Of a stretch of 64,000 nucleotides of DNA, positions 44,755-56,496 are shown in pieces. Within the stretch, counting starts at the first letter, position 1. Every line of letters starts with the position of its first letter. The stretch comes from Carposina sasakii. Lineage: Eukaryota; Arthropoda; Insecta; Lepidoptera; Carposinidae. The notes under the pieces were generated by a model. The model was given only the letters and a program-made list of their open reading frames with translations, was not told the DNA's origin and made no database searches. The position numbers and the translations under genes are program-made. Where the stretch lies: the NCBI GenBank assembly GCA_014607495.2, contig CP053148.1, positions 15,252,001 to 15,316,000 on the forward strand. Reading direction: 5' to 3'.

Positions 44755-45378
44755 CCAGAGCCCACTCCTGTATTGGTTGGGAGCTCGATGCTTGAAGTTG
44801 TTGACGAGTATGTTTACCTGGGACAGACGGTCAAACTAGGTAAGTCCAACTTTAAGAAGGAGGTAACTCGGCGAATCCAACTCGGCTGGGCAGCGTTCGG
44901 GAAACTACGAAGCTTATTTGTGTCCAAGATACCCCAGTCCTTAAAGACGAAGGTATTCAACCAGTGTGAGCTGCCAGTGATGACCTACGGTGCCGAGACG
45001 TGGTCTCTAACTATGTGCCTCATAAAGAAGCTCAGGATCGCATAGCGAGCGATGAAGAGAGCTATGCTTGGGATCTCTCTGCGTTATCGAATCAAAAATG
45101 AGGAGATCCGCAGACGTACAAAGATCACCGACATAGCTCAACGATCCAGCAAGCTGAAGAACTGATGGCCGATGGAGTCGGAAAGTTCTAGAGTGGATAC
45201 CACGTATCGGCAAGCGCAGCGTGGGAAGGCCACCCGCGAGGTGGTCGGATGACCTGGCCAAGGTCGCGGGCGTCGGTCGGATGCAGGCTGCTTCCGACCG
45301 GTCGGAGTGGAGGTTGTTGGAGGAGCCTATGTCCAACAGTGGACTTCTCAGGGCTGTAAATGATGATGATGATGATTA
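44755..45378 (+). pseudogene. RTE-type LINE, RT thumb to 3' end
   Basis: Frame 44758-45045 carries the RTE thumb region (Y-L-G-Q-T-V, R-R-I-Q-L-G-W-A-A-F-G-K-L, M-T-Y-G-A-E-T-W-S-L). It is then interrupted by TAG (45043) and TGA (about 45163), and drifts out of frame before 'tccaacagtggac' and a (GAT)n tail. It is less intact than 35797-36180 and 5' truncated. Confidence 0.85.
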
Positions 45379-46107
45379 TTAAATTTAGGATATTTGAAAA
45401 AAATATGCACATATTGCCATCCACATATTTTGGCAAATATGTTTAGTTTGTGATTGTAATTGGGGGCGTGTAGAGTTATAATAAGTGGCTCTACATGACA
45501 TCTGATAACTTTTTGACAGTGCACGCCCTGTTTTCTCGCTCTCGTCTTGGCTACGTTTTACATTAAAATGTTTTTGGGGGGATTATTTTACATCATGCAT
45601 CGATTAAAATTTCTTTGCCTAATTTTTTTTTCAGTCAAAAGTGGTTCTGAATGGTTTTAGCCCAATTTCGGCAAAATGTTCTTTATGACAGTTGGAATTC
45701 CCGGTATCAATATTTTAATTTTAGTTCGACATTTCATCCGATATGAAGGTTACTCAAATATTATAATTATAGACAAGCTAGCTGCGTGTATCTGTGTATG
45801 TTGGCGATTAATTTTAAGTTGCAAACAATGTTGTAATATCTAATTTTCTCCAGACAGACCGTCGACCATGGCGGTCAATTTCAACGGATAAGTTATATTA
45901 TAAAATAAGTTCGGCCCTCATTTACCAATAAATAAAATGTTGATACGAGAGATATGTCAACTGTGATGAAATATCAAACTATAACGTTGGCAGCCAAGTC
46001 AATTTAAAAAGGGATTAATTGTTCCTTATAATTTATCGTTTAACCCGTCAAACCACAAAAATATTGATATCACACATAAAAGTAAACAATTTATACTGAA
46101 AAAGATT
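45379..46107. other. Unassigned
   Basis: Nothing recognised beyond AT-rich spacer DNA. Confidence 0.35.
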
Positions 46108-46342
46108 CACTATGGGTGCGCCCACCACCGGGCCCTACACCCTCCACTGACCCTCGGATCTGATAACTCATAATTGCGACAACAGGCACTTGCACTAACT
46201 ACAATCGCCATGAGAAACCAGACCCGAGCACCTAGCATGCAAGACGATACATTGCACCATTCCGAAATCAAAAACTAGATAAATAAAAATAGTGAATGTT
46301 TGAACTTCCGAATTGTAACGCCTAATACAATTTCATTTATAA
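46108..46342 (+). mobile_element. Foldback MITE, one arm plus opposite tip
   Basis: Left arm as at 12535 ('cactatgggtgcgcccacc...caggcacttgcac'), then directly the tip 'gtgaatgtttgaacttccga' ending 'gtaacgcc'. Most of the right arm is missing. Confidence 0.75.
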
Positions 46343-46922
46343 AACTGAAAAAGATGTTTGACGCCGAAATTTTATTGGATTATTTTAGTGTTTTGTAACT
46401 AATAAATAATAATAATAATAATGGTGGGCGCACCCACAGTGAATGTTTGAACTTCCGAATTGTAACGCCTAATACAATTTCATTTACTAATAAATAAATA
46501 AAAAGGACCGAAAGACAATATAGCCAAAAAACTAAAAAACTGTGTTTCAAAATGAAAATCTTTTGGATTGTTGTGTTAGGCGATGCATCAAAGCAAATTA
46601 ACACAAACAAAAAAATAAAAATGAACGGAGGATTTTTCCCAAGAAAATTATAGCAGAGAAAAGATAATTTCAGAGTTGTGGCTCTCCGAAGTGGAAATAT
46701 TCCTGGCTTCCATTACATTTATATACTTATTAATATATCCTGGCATATACAGAAGGAATTTCGTACAGAGAAATGTTCCGCAGCGATTTATACGTGATTT
46801 TCTTGTTTTGGTAAGAAAAAAGAATTTCTAAATCGAAAAAATCCTGGATTTTTTATAAATCGTAATCTATTGACTTTACTTTATCATCCTGCAAAATATT
46901 AGGAACGGAGGAATTAATGTTG
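46340..46922 (-). repeat. Inverted duplication, right arm
   Basis: Inverse of 43073-43580. It is lengthened by an inserted (AAT)n run and a 70-bp piece of the foldback MITE (46421-46490) absent from the left arm, so that insertion came after the duplication. Confidence 0.88.
46421..46490 (+). mobile_element. Foldback MITE tip inserted in the duplication arm
   Basis: 'ggtgggcgcacccacagtgaa' to 'gtaacgcctaatac' is the right terminus of the family, next to (AAT)n. Confidence 0.7.
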
Positions 46923-47040
46923 AGTCTCCATACAAAAGATTTCCTCGTTGATTGGACTATTAGTAACACTGTCTCATACATTTCCTTTAGTTTACACAAA
47001 AGTCCGCAGCAGTTTCAACGTAATAACAAGAAACATAATA

Positions 47041-47405
47041 CAGGATGTTTTATCGTTGCCACCCTTAACGAAGGGTAATAAAGTAAGTTTATGCCAAAAA
47101 AAGTGCTGGGAAATGATGTAAATTTTTTAATTTTTTTTTTATACTTGATCAGGTGAAAATTTTAGTGTCCAGTGTTTATGCTAGTTTTTTTATAGACAGA
47201 TATTAATTATTTCTAGTGAAAAAATCTTGCTATACGCGCCAATGTGTATTTATGCAGAAATATTACGCAGTCTATTTACTCAACTTTAGACCGTAATATT
47301 TTGGAAACCAGACACTTTCCAGGTATGCTTCCATGGAGAAAAATGATCGAGACGATGAGGAGATTCCGTAGTTTTCAGGAACGTTGACGACCAAAAATCA
47401 TCCTG
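47041..47405 (+). mobile_element. F1 TIR element
   Basis: 365 bp, TA flanks, ends CAGGATGTTTTATCG and ATCATCCTG. The start of the dense F1 cluster. Confidence 0.83.
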
Positions 47406-47865
47406 TATAAATGTTATAGGATTTATAGTGCCTTATAGAAATAGTTATATGGTTTGATGGATGAGTCATGGTACAAAATACCTTTTTTTCTAACATATTG
47501 GAATATGTCTCTTGAGATTCGAAGCTTATGTTGTTAGTTTTCTGTCGCAGCGATTTATTCGTGTATGAAAAAACTTTCATTTTTTCGAATTCTTACTCAT
47601 TTATCATCGGATTTTTAAAGACTCACGTAAATAATAAAATCAATGTTATTTATTTTCAAAGCCTTACCAGACGTCAATTTTCAAAATGTAAAGTTGTATG
47701 TAGTAGATAAGTAGTAGTACGTAACGTAGCAATAAGTATAGAATAAAATAAAAGGTACTAACTTCTTAAGCTATCTGGATAGATATTTGGTACAATATGG
47801 TATTTGACTATGGTTGAATATTAATGACATTTTATGCTCTTCAGAATAAATCTGATTTTGATATC

Positions 47866-48265
47866 ACACCTAATTGTAAAATTACAATTTCATTAAGTGT
47901 CCAAATAAGCCTTCAAAGTTAAGTGGGCAAGTCCATTTTTCAAATGTGAAATTCATTGAAAATTACAACATCACGTCCACCTGCATCATTTACTTATAAC
48001 AACTTTTGTTTTGTGACTACATTTATAAACGCAACATTTGATATAGCTGTAGAACAAAAGTTCTTTTACGCGCATACAAGTTACTGAAAGAGTGACGTCA
48101 TATCATGGCAGCCGTTTGCAAGGAGCGTTTTGGCAAGTCATAAATTGTGATTTTGAAATTGTTATATCCCGAAAAGTTTTCACGCTATCGAAGTTTTTCT
48201 TTCGCCAATGTTTCTTTTATTTTATGATATAAATATGTACAAATAAAAAAACTGTAAACGACCCT
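47866..48265 (+). repeat. Diverged copy of the repeat inside block B
   Basis: Matches 7421-7815: 'agccttcaaagttaagtggg', 'caagttact.a.agagtgac' and 'tatatcccg.aaagt.ttcacgct'. It shows that this portion of block B is a dispersed element. Confidence 0.75.
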
Positions 48266-48354
48266 ATTGCCTCGCGGTCTTGTCGCTGACCATTTACGAT
48301 ACCTACTTCACTTGACGAATCGTCTATACGCGAGTTCAACTCGCACTTGATCTA

Positions 48355-48600
48355 TTTTTATCTGACTTAATAAAAAGGAGCTCAATTCGTCTGTATGTAT
48401 AATATTTTTTTTATGTATGTTCACCGATATTTTCGTCAATTATAGACGGATTTCAATTTTTTTTTTGTTAGATAGAATTCACTTCTGAGGTGGTCCCATT
48501 TTCACCAGGTCAGGATCTGATGATGGGATCCAGGAGAAATCTAGGGCAACCACCGAAAATTATATACTCGTATGGTGATTTTGTTACGTAATCATGTCTT
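48355..48600 (-). repeat. TE tail related to 18120-18570
   Basis: 'gagctcaattcgtctgtatg', 'tagacggatttcaattttttt' and 'ggatctgatgatgggatcc' are the inverse of blocks at 18360-18565. Confidence 0.65.
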
Positions 48601-48606
48601 AATCTA

Positions 48607-49130
48607 ATGCTGCTGTGCTGATGATGAAGCTACAGAACTCCTTAACGGTTAGGAGTTGGAAGACAGTACGGCAATTGGTCGATGGAAACTATTTAGTTGT
48701 ATGTAGGGCTAACGTGTTACTTGAATCAACATCTGATGCTGCTGTGCTGATGATGAAGCTACAGAACTCCTTAACGGTTAGGAGTTGGGAGACAGTACTG
48801 CAATTGGTCGATGAAAACTATTTAGTAATATGTAGGGCTAACGTGTTACTTGAATCAACATCTGATGCTGCTGTGCTGATGATGAAGCTACAGAACTTCT
48901 TAACGGTTAGGAGTTGGGAGACAGTACTGCAATTGGTCGATGTAAACTATATAGTAGTATGTAGGGCTAACTTGTTGCTTGTGAGGTATACTTGAATCAA
49001 CATCTGATGCTGCTGTGCTGATGGTCAAGCTACAGAACTCCTTAACGGTTAGGAGTTAGGGGACAGTACTGCAATTGGTCGATGGAAACTTTATATTTAG
49101 GGCTAACGTGATACTTATACGGGTAGGTAC
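48607..49130 (+). repeat. 129-bp minisatellite, four units
   Basis: Units start at 48607, 48736, 48865 and 49006; the last spacing carries a 12-bp insertion. Each has 'gatgatgaagctacagaac', 'ttaacggttaggagttggga' and 'agggctaacgtgttacttg'. The first three units are over 90 per cent identical by eye. The period is 43 codons, so a 126-codon frame (48615-48995) stays open. Translation is unsupported. Confidence 0.9.
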
Positions 49131-49167
49131 TGCTCCTGAGATGGTAACGATGAAATCCTTAAGTATA

Positions 49168-49534
49168 GAGGGTGTTTTTTCGTTGCCACGTGGGTACGTA
49201 CTCTATACATCCAATAAAGTAAGTTTATGCCAAAAAAATGCTGAGAAACGATGTAAATTTTTTTTAACAATTTTTTTATTACTTGATCGGGCGAAATTTA
49301 TAGTGTCCAGTGTTTATGCTAGTTTTTTCATAGACAGATATTAATTATTTCTTGTCTAAAAATCTTGCTACGCACGTCTATGTGCATTGAAAAACGCAGT
49401 CTATTTACTCAGCTTTGGACCCTAATATTATGGAAACCAGACACTTCACAGGTATGTTTCCAAGGAGAAAAACGATCGTGATGATGAGGAGATTACATAG
49501 TTTTCGGGAACGTTGACGATCAAAAATCACCCTG
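49168..49534 (+). mobile_element. F1 TIR element
   Basis: 367 bp, starting GAGGGTGTTTTTTCG (first base changed) and ending CACCCTG, with TA on both sides. Confidence 0.8.
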
Positions 49535-49582
49535 TATAAACTAGCATCTATTTAAGTCCACAACACAACTAAAAATGGAGAA

Positions 49583-50152
49583 ATAAACTGACTTCAAAAA
49601 ACAAAATTACCGACTTCAAACTTTAACTTACACGCGATAAATAACGTAACTAATTTATCTACTTAATACATATTAAATATTCCAATCAACTTAATACCTA
49701 ATACTTTAACAAAGTCATCTTTAACTATTTAAATATTTATAATTATCTGTTACTTTTTGAAGTCGGTGCCAGCCAAATAAATAAATGTAATTAAGAAAAC
49801 TGACCGACACTAAAATTCATAGTAGAACCAAGAATAGGAAATTGCATTACCGCGTGTCCTGCCTACTACACCGTATTGTATTTTGCCGTGTGTTTGGCAT
49901 TGCCAGCCGCGCGCGTCCATCTACACAACAGACTACGTTACCTAGGCTGGCACCGACTCCATAAAATAAGTGATAATTATAAATATTTAAATAGTTAAAG
50001 ATGACTTTGTTAAAGTATTCGGTATTAAGTTGTAAATACAATTAAATAATTTTAGATATTTAATATGTATTAAGTAGATAAATTAGTTACGTTATTTATC
50101 GCTTTTATGTTAAAGTTTGAAGTCGGTAATTTTTTTTTTAAATCAGTTTTTA
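49583..50152. mobile_element. Foldback element with 190-200 bp arms
   Basis: Arms 49583-49774 and 49944-50152 pair over most of their length ('ttaccgacttcaaactttaac', 'gcgataaataacgtaactaa', 'ggcaccgact'). The 169-bp centre contains 'gccgcgcgcg'. Arm tips end in the 'gacttcaaa' motif also found at the 18570 repeat tail. Confidence 0.85.
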
Positions 50153-51250
50153 ATATTGAGATTACAGATTGAGATGTATAGGTATGTACACGCGGTTAGT
50201 TGTTCTACGCATCTACAGCGATGCGGGCGGCTGCGTATACGTTGCTACGCGTATTTGCTGTCTTGCCGTATTCGCTGCCTTGCTGTCGTAGTATATATTA
50301 TAGGTGATTATATCTTATCAGAGATTTTTCTGAGTGATCGAATCAAAAAAATACTCCCAAGCAAAATTTATGAGATATGACATGACATTGTGATTTCAGC
50401 GTTACGGACTATAATTTATAGATAGGTAGAGAGGTTCGTGCGAAAGCCATAAATTTTTTGTTACCTCGTATAATAAAATATGTTTATACGGAACTCTCGG
50501 TCCGACTCGCACTTGGACAGTTTTTTTTACTAATGACCACATTTACATAAATGAGCCCTTCAACTTCATGAAGTCAATAATGATCCTACACAATGCATAC
50601 AAAGCCCATGTTTGATATTCTATCAAACATGTATCAGACACGACATAATTGACTCGTCAGAATAGAATCTATATTCAGTCTTTCTATTGTTACTATAAAG
50701 TATTGAATTATAATGAAAATAGCTAAATTAGTAAAAACGTAACTATGCCTATGCTGCATCCCTACAACTACTTACTTCACATTTGTACAGAGTGTAACAC
50801 AAGTGGTATTTTAAGTGTAATTCTATGAAAATAGTTCGCTACACAGAATCTATCCCACTTAATTATTAAACGAATGAATTTTGTGCGTCAGCGGCGGGCA
50901 GCAGCGCTCGCCCCGCGCCCGCGCCCCTCGGTCTTCGTCTTCACCCCCGCTGGTATTGGTAATGACCGCGTAGTAGGTACATCGATGCGTGAACATTAAT
51001 TATATGGTATAAGTATACTAGAATTTCTAAACAACTCAGAACGACCAAAAATCACCCTATAGGCACATTGCTTCCATTTAGTTTTTTTTTCAAGTAAAAT
51101 GTTCAATAAATTGTTTCGAACAAAACAAAGCAATAGGTAGCAAAAAAGCTGTGTAGATCGAACATGATTCTTCTATACCTATAAATATTTTTTTCCGATG
51201 TAAATTATGACGATTTCTATAAAACTTACATACTCGTAGGTACATACACA
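50153..51250. other. Mostly unassigned
   Basis: A GC-rich patch lies at 50885-50955 and a 25-bp F1 tip ('cgaccaaaaatcaccctat') at 51037-51060. A SINE-like or gene signal was not seen. Confidence 0.35.
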
Positions 51251-51520
51251 CAGGTGATTTTTTGGTCGTCAACGTTCCCGAAAATTACGGAATCTCCTCA
51301 TCATGACGATTATTTTTCTCTATGGAAGCATACCTGGGAAGTGTCTGGTTCCCAAGATATTAGGGTCCAAAGTTGTGTAAATAGACTGCGTTTTTCTGCA
51401 TAAATGCACATAGACGCGCGTAGCAAGATTTTTTTCACGAGAAATAATTAATATCTGTCTATGATAAAACTAGCATAAACACTGGACACTATAAATTTCG
51501 CCCGATCAAGTATTTAATTT

Positions 51521-52272
51521 TTTTGACGTGAAACGTCTTTAAAATCGCGCCGAAACATACGGGTACCAGGTTTAAAAACTGGACCGTAACGAAAAGGTCT
51601 ATATCATCGTACCTTAATAATTAAAAAACTATTAGTCTTAGAAACAAAAATGTGGTGTAAATATTTCACTTATATAGTCAGCTCGCTGTTATGACATTGA
51701 GTTCGTGTCGGGGTCAAGCGGGGCGGCGGGGGAGGGATACTGCGATAACTGTGCGAAACCGGCGCTCACGCTTGTTTCTATCCAGTGTAACTCGTGACTC
51801 CGACTTTATAGCGTGGTGATTCTTTCGTGTGTTTGTCAAGTTTATTTGAACCGATTGATTTATACAAAAATAAGTGTAATTTGGACAGTATTTATATCTA
51901 TACTAATATTATAAAGCTGAAGAGTTTGTTTGTTTGTTTGTTTGAACGCGCTAATCTCAGGAACTACTGGTCTGATTTGAAAAATTCTTTCAGTGTTAGA
52001 TAGCCCATTTACCAAGGAAGGCTACAGTCTATACAACAACCTGCCCGGCTTCGCACGGGTACAACGCCCCCTCACGCGGACGAAGTCGTGGGCGGCTGCT
52101 ATTTAAAATAACCAGAAAGTGACAATAAATATATAAACATTTGCTATGTATTTTATGTTTCTATTACGTACCTGTTCTTTTTTTATTAAAATACTTAAAA
52201 CAGCGTCCATCTTGTTTTCATTTCAATCTTTTACTTTAAAAGCGATTCGCTAACATAGACGTTTCACGTTAA
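51521..52272. mobile_element. Insertion with 'acgtgaaacgtct' inverted tips
   Basis: 'gacgtgaaacgtctttaaaatcgc' opens the insert, and 'gcgattcgctaacatagacgtttcacgtt' closes it in inverted form. About 40 bp of GC-rich sequence follows before F1 resumes, so the right border is uncertain. No transposase frame is present. Confidence 0.6.
51898..52115 (+). mobile_element. TE end with (TTTG)n, third nesting level
   Basis: 'actaatattataaagctgaag', (TTTG)4-5, 'gaacgcgctaatctcaggaac' and the tail 'cgcggacgaagtcgtgggc' form a well-known lepidopteran repeat terminus. It sits inside the previous insertion. Confidence 0.7.
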
Positions 52273-52687
52273 AACCAACGGCCGTGTGCCCCGACACAGC
52301 CCCACCCGCTTTTTTTTATTACATAGTTTCCAGCATTTTTTTTGCATAAACAATCCTACTTGATGTATAGAGTACGCACCCTTCATTAAGGGTAGCACGA
52401 AAAAACACACTGTATAGTCACGCCCATTATCTCCAAAAAGGTTGGGCAGAAGTGTGCAAAATACACCCACTTTTCAGCAGTAAGCCTATCAAGTCCCACG
52501 TGGTAAGGGATGAGCCTACCGCTATTTCGGTTTAAAAACAACCTTAATTTCTCACAAACGGGCCTCTAAGATTTCATAGCTGGCGATGTCTCCATTGCGT
52601 CTTACGATTATAACTATTATTCATGCCATTAACGAAGTCCTTCGGATTTTTATAGAAGTAAATAATATAAATAATAGGTAGAGTATA

Positions 52688-53046
52688 CAGGGTGATTTTT
52701 GGTCGTCAACGTTCCCGAAAACTACGGAATCTCCTCATCATCACGATAATTTTTCTCCGTGGAAGCATACCTGGGAAGTGTCTGGTTTCCAAGATATTGG
52801 GGTCCAAAGTTGAGTAAATAGACTGCGTTTTTCTGCATGAATGCACATTGACGCGTGTAGCAAAATTTTTTCACAAGATATCTGCCTATGAAAAAACTAG
52901 CATAAACACTGGACTCTATAAATTTCACCTGATCAAGTAATAAAAAAAATTTACATTATTTCCCAGCATTTTTTGGTATAAACTTACTTTATTTGATGTA
53001 TAGAGTACGTACCCATCGTTAAAGGTGGCAACGAAAAAACATCCTG
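52688..53046 (-). mobile_element. F1 TIR element
   Basis: 359 bp with CAGGGTGATTTTTGG and CATCCTG ends and TA flanks. It lies only 275 bp from the broken copy and in the same orientation. Confidence 0.83.
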
Positions 53047-54397
53047 TATATTAGAGTTACAAAAACTTTAGTGCCTCTGTCAGAAGCCTTTATTACAGAA
53101 ACAAAGTAGAGTCATTAAACAGCCTGTTCTTTCGAAGCGTAGTTACAAAGTTAAAGTTATTTAAATGTATGTAATACCATTCCTTCTATATCATATAGAC
53201 TACAAAGGTTTTTGTTATTTACATGTTTTAAGTATTTTTGTGTACCTACTTGAAAGCTTTTGTCAGAAACTTGGAAATATTACAAAAACATATTCTCAGT
53301 ATACTAACTTTCAGATACTTAAAAAGCATATCAATTTAGGTACTTATGAAGAACTAGCTACTGCCCACGATTTCGTCCACTAATAGGGGAATGTCGCGCA
53401 ATTCCGGGGCGGGTCGCTAGATATACATTTAAACCTTCCTCGTGAATATCTCTATCTATTATAATCTCAGATGAATGATTATAATAAATAACAACCGCAT
53501 CAAAATCCATTGCGTAGTTTTAATGATCTAAGCATACATAAGGACAGACAGCGGGAAGCGACTTTATTTATAAATGTAGTGATATTAACCTGCGTATCTT
53601 ACCTTATAATGAGAGAAATATTTTATAGAAATAATCTAGGGGCACGGCAGTGTCCCGGCAAAAAGAGCCATAAACAACCGTTTTGTTACTACAAGAATCA
53701 ATCTAAAACAAAAGTAATGATGAACTACCTTTAGAATTAGGGCAGTTGGCTCTACATGAGAGCTAATACGAGTACATTTTTGATAGTGCAAGGCTTGGCT
53801 GAATTTTAAATGTTTTTGGTGGGATCCACTTTTCTGTTTGTGACCCTGACCATTATTCCTCTATGCCCTTACTGAGATTAAGAGTTGGTAAATTAGTTTT
53901 CACGTCCCGGTTCCTTTCTTTAAACAGTTGACAAAAGTTATAATATCTTCTTCTAGCAATATATACCTATAATAGCATTTTCTTACAAAAAATTACCTCT
54001 CCCAATATGACATAGGTTATATTTCAATTCCTCTCCCCATACATTATTACATTTTAAATAACCCTAAGGAGATGAGATATATTATAACAATTTACTTTAA
54101 TATCCCTGTACTGCAAATATTGCAAGTAACACGAGCTTAAAAGTACTCGTAACATTCAGACAAGGTGAGGCAAGTTTGTTTACAGTAAAGCCACAGTGTC
54201 TCTAGCATACAGTAGTGCAACATTTTTTATTATTATCAGATTTGATCGAAGTTTATCAGCGAAATTGGTTCATGTTGTTGTAATTAAGTAACCATTATTA
54301 TCCAGTTTAAAACCAAATAATTTATTATTGGAACAGTACAAAAATGTGTGTACTTAGGTCAAGCTAAATTCTCTTGCATTTATTATGTTTATTATTC
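53047..54397. other. Mostly unassigned
   Basis: Contains a TE-tail phrase 'ctgcccacgatttcgtcca' at 53361 and the 'ggggcacggcagtg' fragment at 53637. Frames at 53165-53383 and 53510-53734 are AT-driven and unsupported. Confidence 0.35.
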
Positions 54398-54470
54398 GCA
54401 CAGGCCCGTGACTGGTATCGAACTTACACCCCCGCTGAAAAGGCGCACGTCTTAACCACTTATTTGTATT
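54398..54470 (-). mobile_element. tRNA-like SINE head
   Basis: On the minus strand 'agtggttaagacgtgcgcc' (A-box region) and GTTCGATACC (B-box) are spaced as in a tRNA, but stems are imperfect. A different head from the 4297 and 18796 families. Confidence 0.55.
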
Positions 54471-54791
54471 TTATTTCTTATCCCGTGTAGGGTCTTATAC
54501 AGATACAAAATGGAATCACAAGTGACACTTTGCTTGGAGTTTTCCACATGAATTATTAATTTAATTTATACAACAACACTGTCTCAAAATTGAGAACATT
54601 GGAATATTAATATTAAAACAGTTTATCTTTACATGGTCGATCCCCACCCACCAACTGCTTTGCATTAGAGCTTAGTTATTACCGTTAGAGGAATAGATGA
54701 TCGTTTTGCGTCAGTATTGCTTAAAGTATATTATTTGACTACCGCCCGCGCCTTGATCCGCGCGGACTATGTAGCCTAATGTCCTTCTGTA

Positions 54792-55197
54792 CTCCCAAGT
54801 GTATGTAACAGCTAGGCAAATATTGAAATGCTGTCTTCAGGCCATGATTCTAAAGCGAAACTTTGAAAATTTACATAGGAATATTCTGTAATTTTCCGCA
54901 ATAACTTTTATTTTTTCAAGACCAAAATCATAGATATAGGTAGATAATTTAGGATTTTCAAAAAAATTGCAGAGCTTTGTCTTAAAATAACTGCCCAACC
55001 CTGTTTTGAGGGCTGAGATAAATCAATTTAGCGAGTCACAAGATAGTCCGATACAATTGGCGTGAAAAACAAATATTACGGATAACGAATTTAAAAATGC
55101 ATTTCCTCCGAGTGAAAACACTGTCGAATAACTCGACGTACTCGTTAATGTACTTCTTCGGCATTCCAGAATTTGCCAGTGTGTTTCTCACACCTTA
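54792..55197. mobile_element. F2 TIR element, degraded
   Basis: Ends 'gtatgtaacagctaggcaaat' and 'tttgccagtgtgtttctcacacctta' are decayed F2 tips. The interior keeps 'ccgatacaattggcgtgaaa', which is useful for defining the empty site at 27000. Confidence 0.7.
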
Positions 55198-55451
55198 TAT
55201 GTGTGTAAAATCTCAAGAAGAATGGTATACTAAATAAAATGTGCCGAGGTAACAAACAAACTTAAGTACCTATAGGAAACTGGCAATGCTTTTGTGTGGT
55301 TTCTACAGTATTATATTACTTAGAAATTCAAAAGTTTTTTTTTGTTCAGTAGATATTGGCTAGTCAATTCGTCTTGAACAGCTAAAAGATCTCTAACCGG
55401 GAATATCATATTATCTGTTCCCTGGAAATTACAACTTGGTTTTCAAGTATA

Positions 55452-55832
55452 CAGGATGTTTTTTCGCTGCCACTCGTAACGAAGGGTGCGTACTCTGTAC
55501 ATCAAATAAAGTAAGTTAATGCCAAAAAAAAAATGCTGGGAAACGAAGTAAATTAAAAAAAAAAAAAATATTTTATTACTTGATCGGGCGAAATTAATAG
55601 TGTCCAGTGTTTATGGTAGTTTTTTCATAGACAGATATTAATTATTTCTCGTGATAATCTTGCTACACGCGTAAATGTGCATTTATGCAGAAAAACGCAG
55701 TCTATTTACTCAACTTTGGACGCTAATATTTTGGAAACCAGACACTTCCCAGGTATGTTTCCATGGAGAAAAATGATCGTGATGATGAGGAGATTCCGTA
55801 ATTTTCATAATTGACGACCAAAAATCACTCTG
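55452..55832 (+). mobile_element. F1 TIR element
   Basis: 381 bp, expanded by an A-run of about 14 bp near 55555; ends CAGGATGTTTTTTCG and CACTCTG with TA flanks. Confidence 0.82.
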
Positions 55833-56067
55833 TAGATTAAAATAAACATGGTATACAGAGTTTATACCTACCCGTATACACTACTAGCTACTATCAATAT
55901 TTGACTTTTTTACCAATTTGAAAAGGGAGGTCCTCGTTAAGGTTGTTATTAGATTGCTGGGATGTTTAGATTTATGTGTACAAATATCTCAGAGCTCTTT
56001 CAATTAGTAGGTATGTCATGTTTTTTACTTTACAGAAATTAGACGCTCAGTGGTTGAAAAACCTATA

Positions 56068-56496
56068 CAGGATGTGTGTAACAGCCAGGCCAATACTCAG
56101 ATACTGAACAAGTACCTACCATTATTTTGAGTTATACGATAGTGTTATTACTTGCAGGAAATTAATTTTTGATTTGAATATACGCAATGTTTGCTTTCCG
56201 CGTCGGGCGATCATGTGACTAGTTAAATGGGCTTATTGGTTATTGTGTATCACATCACTGTTTTTTAGACCACTTGTGACAATTGGGGTTGATCAGTAGG
56301 TATTTTGAACTTTTTTGAGACCAACTTGTTTTGGAAAATTATCACTTAAACGAACTACACAATTCTTTTCCTGAAAAAAAAATGTCGCAAAATTTTGGAA
56401 TTTTCTGCGAAAATTTTCAGTTGATTTCGCCTCAGAATCATGGTCTGAAGTCATGGTATCAATATTTGCCTGGCTGTCACAGTCATATACAACCTG
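56068..56496 (+). mobile_element. F2 TIR element
   Basis: 429 bp, ends CAGGATGTGTGTAACAGCC and 'ctggctgtcac...aacctg', TA flanks. A short unit of about 26 bp present in 14885 is missing after the first 60 bp. Confidence 0.82.

Larger units (their letters stand above)
51251..52412 (-). mobile_element. F1 TIR element broken by a nested insertion
   Basis: F1 sequence runs from 51251 ('caggtgattttttggtcg') to about 51517 and resumes at about 52311 ('ttttttttattacatagtttccagc') to 52412, with a TA after it. The 790 bp between is foreign. Confidence 0.8.

Noticed and set aside
48607..49130. CRISPR-like array of regularly spaced repeats
   Set aside because: The whole 129-bp unit is conserved, with no short repeat plus variable spacer pattern, and the genome is eukaryotic.
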